This document shows, piece by piece, positions 15,158 through 22,851 of a stretch of 23,047 nt of DNA. A program made the position numbers and the translations under genes. This DNA is from Ruminococcus sp. UBA4240 (lineage in GTDB: Bacteria > Bacillota > Clostridia > Oscillospirales > Ruminococcaceae), in NCBI GenBank assembly GCA_002395525.1, contig DGXE01000065.1:1-23047 (forward strand), in the 5' to 3' direction. The notes under the pieces are model-generated. The model was not told the DNA's origin. It saw nothing but the letters and a program-made list of their open reading frames with translations, and did not search any database. The number at the start of each line of letters is the position of its first letter. The first letter of the stretch is position 1.

Positions 15158-17482
15158 ATGCTCAACTCAAAGAATACGGCACTGGAAAGGCTTGAAGAAT
15201 ATGTACAAAAAAAGCCCGACAGTGCTGCTGTGATATTTCACCCGGAAGAAAGAATGACCTTCGGGGAGCTGTGGGAACTGTCGGGAAAGATATATGCCTG
15301 GCTCAGATCAAAAGGGATAGGCAAGGAAGATGTTGTCATGTACTGCCTGCCACGGGGGCTTATGCTCTATGCCTGCATGGCAGGAACGATGCGTGCAGGG
15401 GCGGCATTTGTCCTTTCCGAGACACAGAACGCTCCGGAGAGGACAGAGTTTATAAGGCAGGATTCAAAATTCCGGCTGTTCGTGGATGAGGGCTGCATCG
15501 GGGAGATACTTGCCTGTGCCCCTCTGGAGGGGTATGAGCCCATTGAACTTCACTCCCTGTGCTATATCGCCTATACCTCCGGAACAACAGGTAACCCCAA
15601 GGGAGTAATGCATGAGTACGGCTCTCTGGATAACGCCTGGAAAGCGGTGATCGTTGACGGAAAGCCTATTATGGACGAGGATGATATTTTCCTTACCATG
15701 AGCCCCATGAATTTTGTGGCTGTACCCATAATTTTTTCGTATTCCTGCGCCCACGGCTGTGCTGTAGCATTGATGCCATACGAATATTCAACGAGCAAAG
15801 ACAGCTTTCTCCGTTACCTGGACAGGGCAGGGGTCACCTGCGGATATTTAACTCCCTCCTTTATCCGCAAAAGCTCACCACTCCCGCTGTCATGGCATAT
15901 GTGCATCATATCATCCGAGCCTGCTGACGGTCTGTTTCTCCCGGGTGTAGACTGTTATAATGCATATGCCTCAACGGAGGGCGGCTGCCTGCTGTCTGTG
16001 TATAAGCTGCCCGAACCTATGTACCCTGCCCCTGTGGGACGCTCCTATTCTGATGTGAAGATCGTCATCCTGGATGACGACGGAAAGGAAGTCCCCTGCG
16101 GGCACATTGGCGAGGTGTGCTTCAAGACTCCCTATGTCCGTGGATACATACATCAGATGAAAGGCCGCCCTGAGCATGACACTGACATTAAGACAGGCCT
16201 GAGGGATGACGGGTTTTTCCATACAGGTGATGCGGGAAAGATACAGTCTGACGGAAATATGTTAACTCTTGGCAGGATAGATGAGATGTTCAAGATAAGG
16301 GGCTACCGCATAGAGCCTGATGAAGTGGCAGATGCCGTTACAAAAGCAAGTGGCATTTCACAGGTGATAGTTAAGGGATATGTGTTCAGGGACATTTCCT
16401 CCATTGATGTTTTCTACGCCGGTGACACCGAGGCTGATCCTGTTTCCTTGTATGAGGCTCTGACAGGGGAGATGCCCGAATATATGATACCCACAAACTA
16501 TATCCGTCTGAAGGAATTCCCCCTCCTTCCGTCCCGGAAGATAGACAAGCTGAAGCTCCTGCCTCCCGAGGGCGACTGGGAACGTTTCAAAAAGAACGCT
16601 CCTTACCCGCTGACTCTGATCGACAAGGGGAGATCTGCATCCATCTATGATATGGGTGAGGGCATGGTGCTAAAGCAGTATATCCCGACAGTGCCCTACA
16701 AGGCAGCTCATACGGAGCTGACAAACACCCGCATCGCCCGTTCCATAGGGCTTCCTGTGCCCCGTGTCTGCAGCATAACACGTTCTGAAAGCGGATACGG
16801 CATACTTATGGAGAAGCTAAACGGCACAAATCTGGAGAGGATGATACGGGAACGCCCGGAGGAAAGGCTTTCCCTCATAGACAAGTTTGCGGATTCGGTA
16901 AGGGCTCTGCACAAGGTCAAGGCGGAGGGAACCGGCCTTGCGGATGCCGTAGATGAGTCCCTTGCGCTGTGCGGCAGGCTGGAGTGCAGCAGCTTTTCCG
17001 ACAGGGAAAGGGAGCTTATCCGCAGGATATTTGAATGTATCCCCCGCACTGATACATTTACCCACGGAGACTGCCATCCCGGCAATGCCATGTGGGATGA
17101 GGGGCAGATACACTTTTTCGACCTCACCGTTGCCCAGAAAGGACACCCGGTCTTTGACCTGCTGGGGATGTATTCCCACTATGTATTTCTTCCGTCATTT
17201 GTTTCAGATGAGAAATATGAAGCCGTAAACAAAATGACAAAGTCGGAGGCGGAGACCTTGTACTGCCGTTTCCTTGAAACATACTATTCCGAAAAGTCTG
17301 AAACAGACCTTTCCCTTGTGAATGAGTGGATACGTGGTGTTCATGCGGCACGGCTGTGTACAGTATCCGTTGCCCTGCCCGGTCTGTTCACTAAGGAAAT
17401 GCTTGATGAAGTGAGACAAAGAGCCGTGGATTTCTCCCTGAGATACTGTGCAGACGGCTCTGTATGCCCTTTTAGCGTATGA
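15158..17482 (+). CDS. adenylate-forming enzyme fused to APH-like phosphotransferase domain
   Basis: A 774-residue two-domain protein; GAAAGG lies 9 nt before the ATG. Residues ~5-470 are an ANL-superfamily adenylation domain: P-loop YTSGTTGNPKG (139-149), NAYASTEGG (A5, 268-276), GEVCFKTPYVRGY (318-330), FHTGD (A7, 354-358), RIDEMFKIRGYRIEPDEV (A8, 373-390) and LPSRKID with the probable catalytic Lys461. Residues ~484-700 are an aminoglycoside phosphotransferase-like kinase: Gly-rich loop near GRSASIYDMG (491-500), VLK with Lys506, the catalytic HGDCHPGN (Asp638, Asn643) and FFDLT with metal-binding Asp655. The kinase resembles the Fibrobacter-type paralogous APH family (TIGR02172, from memory). 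There is no carrier domain and no signal peptide. Presumably it activates a carboxylic or amino acid as an acyl-AMP and phosphorylates a small molecule; both substrates are unknown. Its stop overlaps the start of the MATE gene (ATGA), implying translational coupling. Confidence 0.85.
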   Translation: MLNSKNTALERLEEYVQKKPDSAAVIFHPEERMTFGELWELSGKIYAWLRSKGIGKEDVVMYCLPRGLMLYACMAGTMRAGAAFVLSETQNAPERTEFIRQDSKFRLFVDEGCIGEILACAPLEGYEPIELHSLCYIAYTSGTTGNPKGVMHEYGSLDNAWKAVIVDGKPIMDEDDIFLTMSPMNFVAVPIIFSYSCAHGCAVALMPYEYSTSKDSFLRYLDRAGVTCGYLTPSFIRKSSPLPLSWHMCIISSEPADGLFLPGVDCYNAYASTEGGCLLSVYKLPEPMYPAPVGRSYSDVKIVILDDDGKEVPCGHIGEVCFKTPYVRGYIHQMKGRPEHDTDIKTGLRDDGFFHTGDAGKIQSDGNMLTLGRIDEMFKIRGYRIEPDEVADAVTKASGISQVIVKGYVFRDISSIDVFYAGDTEADPVSLYEALTGEMPEYMIPTNYIRLKEFPLLPSRKIDKLKLLPPEGDWERFKKNAPYPLTLIDKGRSASIYDMGEGMVLKQYIPTVPYKAAHTELTNTRIARSIGLPVPRVCSITRSESGYGILMEKLNGTNLERMIRERPEERLSLIDKFADSVRALHKVKAEGTGLADAVDESLALCGRLECSSFSDRERELIRRIFECIPRTDTFTHGDCHPGNAMWDEGQIHFFDLTVAQKGHPVFDLLGMYSHYVFLPSFVSDEKYEAVNKMTKSEAETLYCRFLETYYSEKSETDLSLVNEWIRGVHAARLCTVSVALPGLFTKEMLDEVRQRAVDFSLRYCADGSVCPFSV

Positions 17483-19242
17483 TGAAGGATATAGATTATC
17501 AGCTTATAAAGAGAAAATACAGGGAATTCTTTTTCCCTGTGCTGTTCATCTCCATGTCAAAGTACCTGACAAGCTTCGTGGATTCAGTCCTTGTCAGTGC
17601 CTTCCTTGGAGTGGAGAAGATGTCTGCGGTAAACCTCTGCTTCCCTGCGGTGTGCTTCATAAGCCTTTTCCACGGGATGTTCGGCATAGGCGGCAGCCTT
17701 GTTGCTGCCAATGCATATGCGGATCACGACAGGCAAAGAGGTAACAGGGTCTTCTCCGTCACTATGACAGGCATAGTGCTCATAGGTATTGTCACCGCCC
17801 TCGGGGGGACGCTGCTCCGCTCCCGCATAGTGCCCCTCCTGTGCAGTGATGTTTCATTGCAGAAGGATGTGGAGAGCTATTATTCCCTGCTTGTCGTGGG
17901 CTTCCCCCTTATGTGCCTGCTGTTCAGCCTGTCCTATTTTGTGCGCTCTGACGGCAGCCCGAGGCTCACCTCATATTCCATGCTCATATCAAACGGTGTC
18001 AATCTTTTCATGGACTGGGTGCTGATGAAGCTTCTGGGAATGGGGCTCGAGGGTGCGGCAGCAGCTACGGTCATCGGCTATGTCTGCGGGATAGTATTCA
18101 TGCTCACAGGCTATATCAAAAGCCCTAAAAGGCAGTACAGACTTGTACTGCCACTTGCAGACGGAGCAGGGACTGCCGTCCGTGATATAGGGAAAATATG
18201 CAGCAGCGGCTTTTCCACAGCATCCGTATGGCTGTACCTTATGATAAGCCTGCAGGTGATGAACCGCCTTATACTGAACTGCTGCGGCCTGATGGACATT
18301 CACGTCTTCTCTGTCTGCCGGAACAGTGTAAATATCTGCTATGTTCTGTTTCTGGGCATCGCACAGACATTGTCCCCCATTGCAGGAGTGTATGCTCACA
18401 GCGGGGACTATGACAGGGTGCGCTTTCTGCTAAAGCGCTCCATTTTGTATGTGACAGCCGCAGCCGTGGGGGCGGGGCTGGTGTTTGCACTGTTCCCTCA
18501 ACTCATACTGCTGCTGTACCGTGTGAGAGACCCTGTGTCCGCCGCATATCTGTGCTCCTATCTCCGAGTATATGCTCTTGCATTCCCGGGGATCGGGTTT
18601 ACACTGCTTTTGAACTATTACTTCCAGGCGATAAAGAGGAAAAGGCTTTCCGCAGTGATAACGCTGCTTGAAGGGCTGCTCCTGCCGGTGGGGCTGTCCC
18701 TTATGCTGACACCGGCTTTCAAAATGCAGGGCATAATGGCAGCTATGATCGCATCCGAGGCTGTAACGGCAGCTTTCATCATCGGCTTTCTGCTGTATGA
18801 CCGGCAAAGAAGCCGCACATCAGAGGAGCGCATTTTCCTCCTGCCCAAAACGGATGATAGCAGGCTGTGTGAGTTTTCCGTGAGAATGGATATCATGGAA
18901 ATAGTACAGGCTGCAAAGAAAGTTTCACGTTACATCGAAGAAAGGACGGATCACCGCACCGCATCAATTGTCTGTCTGGCACTGGAGGAAATGCTGACGG
19001 GGATAGCAAAGGCAAATGACGCCCCCAGTGATGCTATTGATGTGGTGCTGCGGCAGAATGACAATGACATCATAATTTCAATACGTGATATGGGAGTGGG
19101 CTTTGATCCCACAGTGCGGGATGAAGCCCTTGAATACGATTTCGACAATGCCATGATGCTGCAAAGCATCGCATCAGAGATAAAATATGATCTTTCTCTG
19201 GGAATGAACGACACTGTGATACGGTTGTCGGGAAGAACATAA
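17479..19242 (+). CDS. MATE-family transporter with C-terminal HATPase (RsbW-like) domain
   Basis: The 587-residue protein starts at ATG 17479 inside the stop of the previous gene. Residues ~12-450 are a polytopic MATE (MatE) transporter with about 12 hydrophobic segments and typical stretches such as DSVLVSAFLGVEKMSAVNLCFP and GLEGAAAATVIGY. Residues ~465-587 are an anti-sigma-factor-like HATPase_c_2 domain: ALEEML (501-506, N box), RDMGVGFDP (536-544, G1 box) and a closing LSLGMNDTVIRL. In the N box the expected Asn of EExxxN is Gly508, and the later glycine box is weak, so ATP binding or kinase activity may be reduced or lost. The transporter probably exports the product of the upstream enzyme by ion antiport. 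The HATPase domain may sense nucleotide or bind a STAS-type partner, but none is encoded in the window. Confidence 0.85.
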   Translation: MMKDIDYQLIKRKYREFFFPVLFISMSKYLTSFVDSVLVSAFLGVEKMSAVNLCFPAVCFISLFHGMFGIGGSLVAANAYADHDRQRGNRVFSVTMTGIVLIGIVTALGGTLLRSRIVPLLCSDVSLQKDVESYYSLLVVGFPLMCLLFSLSYFVRSDGSPRLTSYSMLISNGVNLFMDWVLMKLLGMGLEGAAAATVIGYVCGIVFMLTGYIKSPKRQYRLVLPLADGAGTAVRDIGKICSSGFSTASVWLYLMISLQVMNRLILNCCGLMDIHVFSVCRNSVNICYVLFLGIAQTLSPIAGVYAHSGDYDRVRFLLKRSILYVTAAAVGAGLVFALFPQLILLLYRVRDPVSAAYLCSYLRVYALAFPGIGFTLLLNYYFQAIKRKRLSAVITLLEGLLLPVGLSLMLTPAFKMQGIMAAMIASEAVTAAFIIGFLLYDRQRSRTSEERIFLLPKTDDSRLCEFSVRMDIMEIVQAAKKVSRYIEERTDHRTASIVCLALEEMLTGIAKANDAPSDAIDVVLRQNDNDIIISIRDMGVGFDPTVRDEALEYDFDNAMMLQSIASEIKYDLSLGMNDTVIRLSGRT

Positions 19243-19283
19243 GCAGGGTGTACAAGTCAAAAAAGCCATTTCAGGGAGGCATT

Positions 19284-19925
19284 ATGTGGAGTGATATATC
19301 TTTTATATGGCAGACAGCATTTAGGGAGGCGTGGGAGGCATTCTGCGCCGGCAGTACCCCTATTGGCGCAGTGCTCTGCGATGGCGGCGGTAATGTCATC
19401 CTTCATGACCGCAACAGGAACAACGAACCTCAGACCTTAAACAGAAGGATGTCTCATGCAGAGACCAATATCCTAAGGCAGCTCGATACAAGGAGATTCG
19501 ATGCAAAAGGCCTTACACTGTACACCACTATGGAGCCTTGTCCCATGTGTATGGGGACGATACTTATGACCAATATCAAGAAAGTGCGCTATGCCGCAAA
19601 GGACAGCTATTGCGGAATGGTTCACCTGCTGAAATGTGACCCCTATTATTCACAGAAAAATGTCAGCTGTGAATTTGAAGGGGGAGAGGCGGAGAAGTTC
19701 CAGATCACCATACAGGCTTACTATGAGCTTAAACATATTGAGCAGGGCAGCAGCAGTGCGGTATTTGATAAATTCAGTGAGCATTGTCCTGATGCGGCGA
19801 AGGCAGCAAAACGGCTGTATGCTGAAAAGTGGCTTGATAAGGCAGTTGAAAGCAAAACCGACATCAGCGAAGTCTACGACCATGTTATGAACGTATTGGA
19901 AAAAAAGCTTGAAGAAAATGCATGA
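19284..19925 (+). CDS. zinc-dependent nucleoside/base deaminase (CDA fold), C-terminally extended
   Basis: The 213-residue protein carries the cytidine/deoxycytidylate deaminase-superfamily zinc motif: HAE (His58, Glu60 proton shuttle) and PCPMC (Cys86, Cys89), with PIGAV before it. This is the TadA/guanine deaminase branch in style. I chose ATG 19284 because GGGAGG precedes it; an in-frame GTG at 19248 lacks spacing for a ribosome binding site. TadA-type enzymes are usually about 150-160 residues, so a ~55-residue C-terminal extension (after YYELKHI) is additional and I do not recognise it. It follows the MATE gene by 41 nt in the same operon, before a strong terminator. Substrates could be a free purine or pyrimidine, a nucleoside or a modified nucleoside; a housekeeping TadA role is less likely in this setting. 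Confidence 0.8.
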   Translation: MWSDISFIWQTAFREAWEAFCAGSTPIGAVLCDGGGNVILHDRNRNNEPQTLNRRMSHAETNILRQLDTRRFDAKGLTLYTTMEPCPMCMGTILMTNIKKVRYAAKDSYCGMVHLLKCDPYYSQKNVSCEFEGGEAEKFQITIQAYYELKHIEQGSSSAVFDKFSEHCPDAAKAAKRLYAEKWLDKAVESKTDISEVYDHVMNVLEKKLEENA

Positions 19926-19941
19926 AGGCTGCATACAAAGG

Positions 19942-19978
19942 AACGGCTCTCACAGTTTGGTGCTGTGAGAGCCGTTTT
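19942..19978 (+). terminator. rho-independent terminator of the three-gene operon
   Basis: A perfect 14-bp stem AACGGCTCTCACAG (19942-19955) / CTGTGAGAGCCGTT (19963-19976) with a 7-nt loop TTTGGTG is followed by a T-rich stretch (TTTTGTATTTG). It lies 17 nt after the deaminase stop. It may also shield the operon from the minus-strand genes arriving from the right. Confidence 0.9.
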
Positions 19979-20022
19979 GTATTTGATGTTGATGAGCCGG
20001 GTTTTGCATTTATAACAAGCTG

Positions 20023-20496
20023 TTAATTTCTGTTCTCATCGAAACTTCTTATCTTATTCAAAAACTCATCCATGTATCCATGTAATTCCTGTTCACGATC
20101 TGTTAGTTCCTGGATCGACGATTTCTTCTGACTATGCATCAGCTCATCCCGCAGCTTTTTTGCACTCTTGTAATTAACAGTTTCATTACTGCCGAATAAA
20201 TGATCAAGAAGAGCAGAGTCAAAATCATATCCGGCATAATTCAATGCATGAGGGACTTGCCTCATATCGACTTTAAGTGTCTCGTCTTTAACATCATCCT
20301 TTTTATTTGTCTGATGATCTTTCAGTACTACTTTATATACGATCTCACATATAGAATACTTTTCTATAAAGCTATTGATCATATTTTTTAATGTTTCATC
20401 TTTGTGTATGCTTTCCAATTCAATAAGCCTATTTCTGGCTTTCGTTCTTAGATCAATCTGCTTTTTTCCGGACGGTGGTTTTACTTTTTTTGACAT
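20023..20496 (-). CDS. hypothetical protein with HEPN-like motif
   Basis: A 157-residue soluble protein with a very basic N-terminus (MSKKVKPPSGKK) and predicted mostly helical content; AGGAGG lies 7 nt before ATG 20496. Residues 106-121 contain TVNYKSAKKLRDELMH, whose R116-D117-x3-H121 matches the R(N/D/H)x3-5H active-site pattern of HEPN-fold RNases, followed by a long amphipathic helix. HEPN assignment rests on this motif and helical character only. There is no recognisable antitoxin next to it: the gene 98 nt upstream on the same strand is the WG-repeat protein, and the intergenic gap contains possible promoter elements. Alternatives are an unrelated helical protein or a HEPN-derived abortive-infection/MAE_28990-like domain. 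Confidence 0.7.
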   Translation of the reverse strand: MSKKVKPPSGKKQIDLRTKARNRLIELESIHKDETLKNMINSFIEKYSICEIVYKVVLKDHQTNKKDDVKDETLKVDMRQVPHALNYAGYDFDSALLDHLFGSNETVNYKSAKKLRDELMHSQKKSSIQELTDREQELHGYMDEFLNKIRSFDENRN

Positions 20497-20581
20497 TACC
20501 GTTCCTCCTTTTTGGATTATGAAAGGCTTTTATAATGCTAATTTCATAATATAGAACACAGAAAAACATTATACAAGACCC

Positions 20582-20609
20582 ATTATAATGATTACTATGC
20601 TTTTTCAAA
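20582..20609 (-). promoter_or_regulatory. possible promoter of the HEPN-like gene
   Basis: On the minus strand TTTGAA (20604-20609, inside the last codons of the WG gene), a 16-nt spacer and TATAAT (20582-20587). Several other TATAAT-like hexamers occur in this AT-rich gap (for example around 20540-20575), so the exact promoter is uncertain. Confidence 0.3.
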
Positions 20610-22283
20610 CAGATGCTGCCACAGGTTCATTTGCTTTATTTCAATATGAAGATCTTCTTCTTTACCATCGACATTGACTGTTACACGACCATCACTATCA
20701 GCCTCATCAAACTGCGGTTCTATAACATATTTACCTGTACTGTCGATATATCCCCATTTATCATTGACTTTGACCGCTGCAAAACCATTATCGGAGAAGC
20801 TATCAGCCTCATCAAACTGAGGTTCTATAACATATTTACCTGTACTGTCGATATATCCCCATTTATCATTGGCTTCGACCATTGCAAGTCCATTATCGGA
20901 AAAATTCCAAGCAAAGTCAAACTGTGGTTCTATAACACATTTACCTGTACTGTCGATGTATTCGTGTTTTCCATTGACCGTTACCATTGCAAGCCCATTA
21001 TCTGAGAAATCCCAAGCAAAATCAAACTGCGGTTCTATAACACATTTACCTGTACTGTCGATATATCCCCATTTATCATTGACCCTGACCCCTGCAAGAC
21101 CATTATCTGAGAAATCCCAAGCAATATCAAACTGCGGTTCTATAACACATTTACCTGTACTGTCGATATATCCCCATTTGTCATTGACATAGACCATTGC
21201 AAGTCCATTATCTGAGAAACTACTAGTAAGATCAAACTGCGGTTCTATAACACATTTACCTGTACTGTCGATATATCCCCATTTATCATTGACTTCGACC
21301 CCTGCAAGACCATTATCTGAGAAACTATAAGCAGAATCAAACTGCGGTTCTATAACAAATTTACCTGTACTGTTGATATATCCCCATTTATCATTGACCT
21401 CGACTCTTGCAAGACCATTATCTGAGAAACCATCAGCATCATCAAACTGCGGTTCAATAACATATTTTCCTGCCTTGTTAATGTACCCGTATTTTCCATT
21501 GACCTCGACGCTTGCAAGACCATTATCAGAGAAATAACGCCGTTCGTCCACAACTTTGAAGCCGGGGGTTTTGATCACAATAGATAGTCCAAATAATACC
21601 AAAACAATTAAAGCAAATATAGCTATTTTCTTCTTTTGTTTTGTGCTTCTTTGTGCTTTTGATGCTTCTGCCTGTTCATTAAGCTCCTTCTTGTTAAAGC
21701 AGCTGATAACATCATTGGTGTTTCTGCGGCAGCTGCAGCAGATGGGGTCACTGTTAAGATTTACCGCTCCGCAGGTGCAGCGGAAATACCTGCCCTGTAT
21801 CACAGGCATCATGGAAACATCGCCGGAACCTATTCTCCTGCGATACTGAGTGATCTCATCACCGGTCAGTATGATGGAAACAGGCTGTTGTTCCGGCAGC
21901 TCCTTCCATTCGGTACCCTTATCGTGCCATATAGTGCCGTCCGAGTATGTTATCTCGGTTATCCTGGGGGAAATGCTCCGTGTGGTAGCGGATCTCATAT
22001 AAATGGGCTTGTCAGAGCCGAAGGCAGTGCCGTGACCGACATTCAGATCAAGATAAAGATACTGTTCATCATCAGGAAGCTTTTTGCCCCCCGGCTCAAA
22101 GCATTCCATGTTCACCCGGCAGGCAATTATGGCTTTGTCATCAAGAGACCGCAGCTTCAGCTGCACGAGTATCCTGCCGTCGGCATTGTCTTTAAGAATT
22201 GCGTGGGCTTCAATGACCACATTGCAATCATCGCTGTATATCAAAGCACCATTTTTAACTATCGTTTCAAAACGTCCGGACAT
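20595..22283 (-). CDS. zinc-ribbon, single-TM, WG-repeat protein
   Basis: The 562-residue protein starts at ATG 22283 with GGAGG about 7 nt upstream. Residues 1-~165 form a beta-rich N-terminal domain without a signal peptide. A zinc ribbon follows (C169-T-C171-G ... C182-C-x-C185). Next is a Lys-rich stop (KQKKK) and a TM segment at ~220-238. Residues ~251-530 are eight 35-residue WG (KWG) repeats of consensus FSDNGLA.V.VNDKWGYIDSTGK.VIEPQFD; repeat 1 has KYGYI and repeat 6 has KHEYI instead of KWGYI. A ~32-residue charged tail ends the protein. The layout predicts a bitopic protein with the N-terminal domain and zinc ribbon in the cytoplasm and the repeats outside. WG repeats are usually protein-interaction or ligand-binding modules, so a surface interaction role is inferred. 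It is 9 nt downstream of the two-TM gene, almost certainly in one operon. Confidence 0.85.
   Translation of the reverse strand: MSGRFETIVKNGALIYSDDCNVVIEAHAILKDNADGRILVQLKLRSLDDKAIIACRVNMECFEPGGKKLPDDEQYLYLDLNVGHGTAFGSDKPIYMRSATTRSISPRITEITYSDGTIWHDKGTEWKELPEQQPVSIILTGDEITQYRRRIGSGDVSMMPVIQGRYFRCTCGAVNLNSDPICCSCRRNTNDVISCFNKKELNEQAEASKAQRSTKQKKKIAIFALIVLVLFGLSIVIKTPGFKVVDERRYFSDNGLASVEVNGKYGYINKAGKYVIEPQFDDADGFSDNGLARVEVNDKWGYINSTGKFVIEPQFDSAYSFSDNGLAGVEVNDKWGYIDSTGKCVIEPQFDLTSSFSDNGLAMVYVNDKWGYIDSTGKCVIEPQFDIAWDFSDNGLAGVRVNDKWGYIDSTGKCVIEPQFDFAWDFSDNGLAMVTVNGKHEYIDSTGKCVIEPQFDFAWNFSDNGLAMVEANDKWGYIDSTGKYVIEPQFDEADSFSDNGFAAVKVNDKWGYIDSTGKYVIEPQFDEADSDGRVTVNVDGKEEDLHIEIKQMNLWQHLFEKA
20694..21533 (-). 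repeat. eight 105-nt tandem WG repeats
   Basis: The array is eight units of exactly 105 nt (35 codons). Units share long identical stretches such as TGTACTGTCGATATATCCCC and GACCATTATCTGAGAAA-type blocks (plus-strand view), especially the middle ones. The first and the last units are the most diverged. Such uniformity suggests recent expansion or homogenisation and possible copy-number instability. Confidence 0.9.
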
Positions 22284-22292
22284 ATATCCTCC

Positions 22293-22640
22293 TTAAAGCT
22301 TTGGAAGCTCGTCACGCATTACTGCTGTTGCCTGTACTGATGAGGTGCCTTGAGCGCTAAATGTCTCCCCAAGCTTGCAGCCAAAATGACATATTACAAC
22401 AAGGCCTGAAAAGACAAGTGTCATGTTTATTAGATCGCACATTAGATGGCCGATATCATCGAGATTGTTGGCTGCTGTGGCTGAAGCCTGATAGACCTCT
22501 GTATAGAAATCAGCGCCGAATGCGGTATATGATGATTTTGTCTCTCCATTGAAGTTCGGTGTCTTATCAAATACACCGTAAAACACCATAACACAGCCAA
22601 TGATCATTCCGATAACACTAAAAACTCTTTTTGCAGTCAT
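22293..22640 (-). CDS. small membrane protein with two TM segments
   Basis: A 115-residue protein. I chose ATG 22640 because GGAGGG lies about 7 nt upstream; in-frame ATGs 18 and 15 nt earlier overlap that site. TM1 is at ~6-24 (RVFSVIGMIIGCVMVFYGVF) and TM2 at ~68-90 (CDLINMTLVFSGLVVICHFG), with a ~40-residue loop rich in Ser, Thr, Tyr and Asn between them, probably outside. I do not recognise the family. Its stop lies 9 nt before the WG-repeat gene, so the two are translated from one message and may form a membrane complex. Confidence 0.75.
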   Translation of the reverse strand: MTAKRVFSVIGMIIGCVMVFYGVFDKTPNFNGETKSSYTAFGADFYTEVYQASATAANNLDDIGHLMCDLINMTLVFSGLVVICHFGCKLGETFSAQGTSSVQATAVMRDELPKL

Positions 22641-22658
22641 GTTTATTCCCTCCATCAT

Positions 22659-22717
22659 GCATGAGAGATCATGCGTTTTTTATATTATATCAAGCTTCTG
22701 TAACAAAAAAAAAAAAA
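22659..22717 (-). promoter_or_regulatory. promoter/leader of the two-TM/WG operon with A13 tract and hairpin
   Basis: On the minus strand a perfect -10 TATAAT lies at 22684-22689. A 17-nt spacer would put the -35 hexamer inside a homopolymer of thirteen Ts (22705-22717; A13 on the plus strand), with no TTGACA-like element. A 6-bp hairpin GCATGA-TCTC-TCATGC (22659-22674) sits in the short leader, 5 nt before the ribosome binding site. Slippage in the tract could alter promoter strength; that part is inference. Confidence 0.5.
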
Positions 22718-22851
22718 CGATTAACATTTCCTTAATATTAATAGTTTGTTATGATCATGTTATACCATTGAAGTGATGTATGATGTTTTTTTCAAGGAAA
22801 CCCTTTTCGGGCTTTTTGAATATTGAACAATGTGTCTCCTTTCTGTATCTC

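Noticed and set aside
20694..21533. CRISPR array
   Set aside because: The regular direct repeats are a 105-nt period with no spacers and encode in-frame WG protein repeats.
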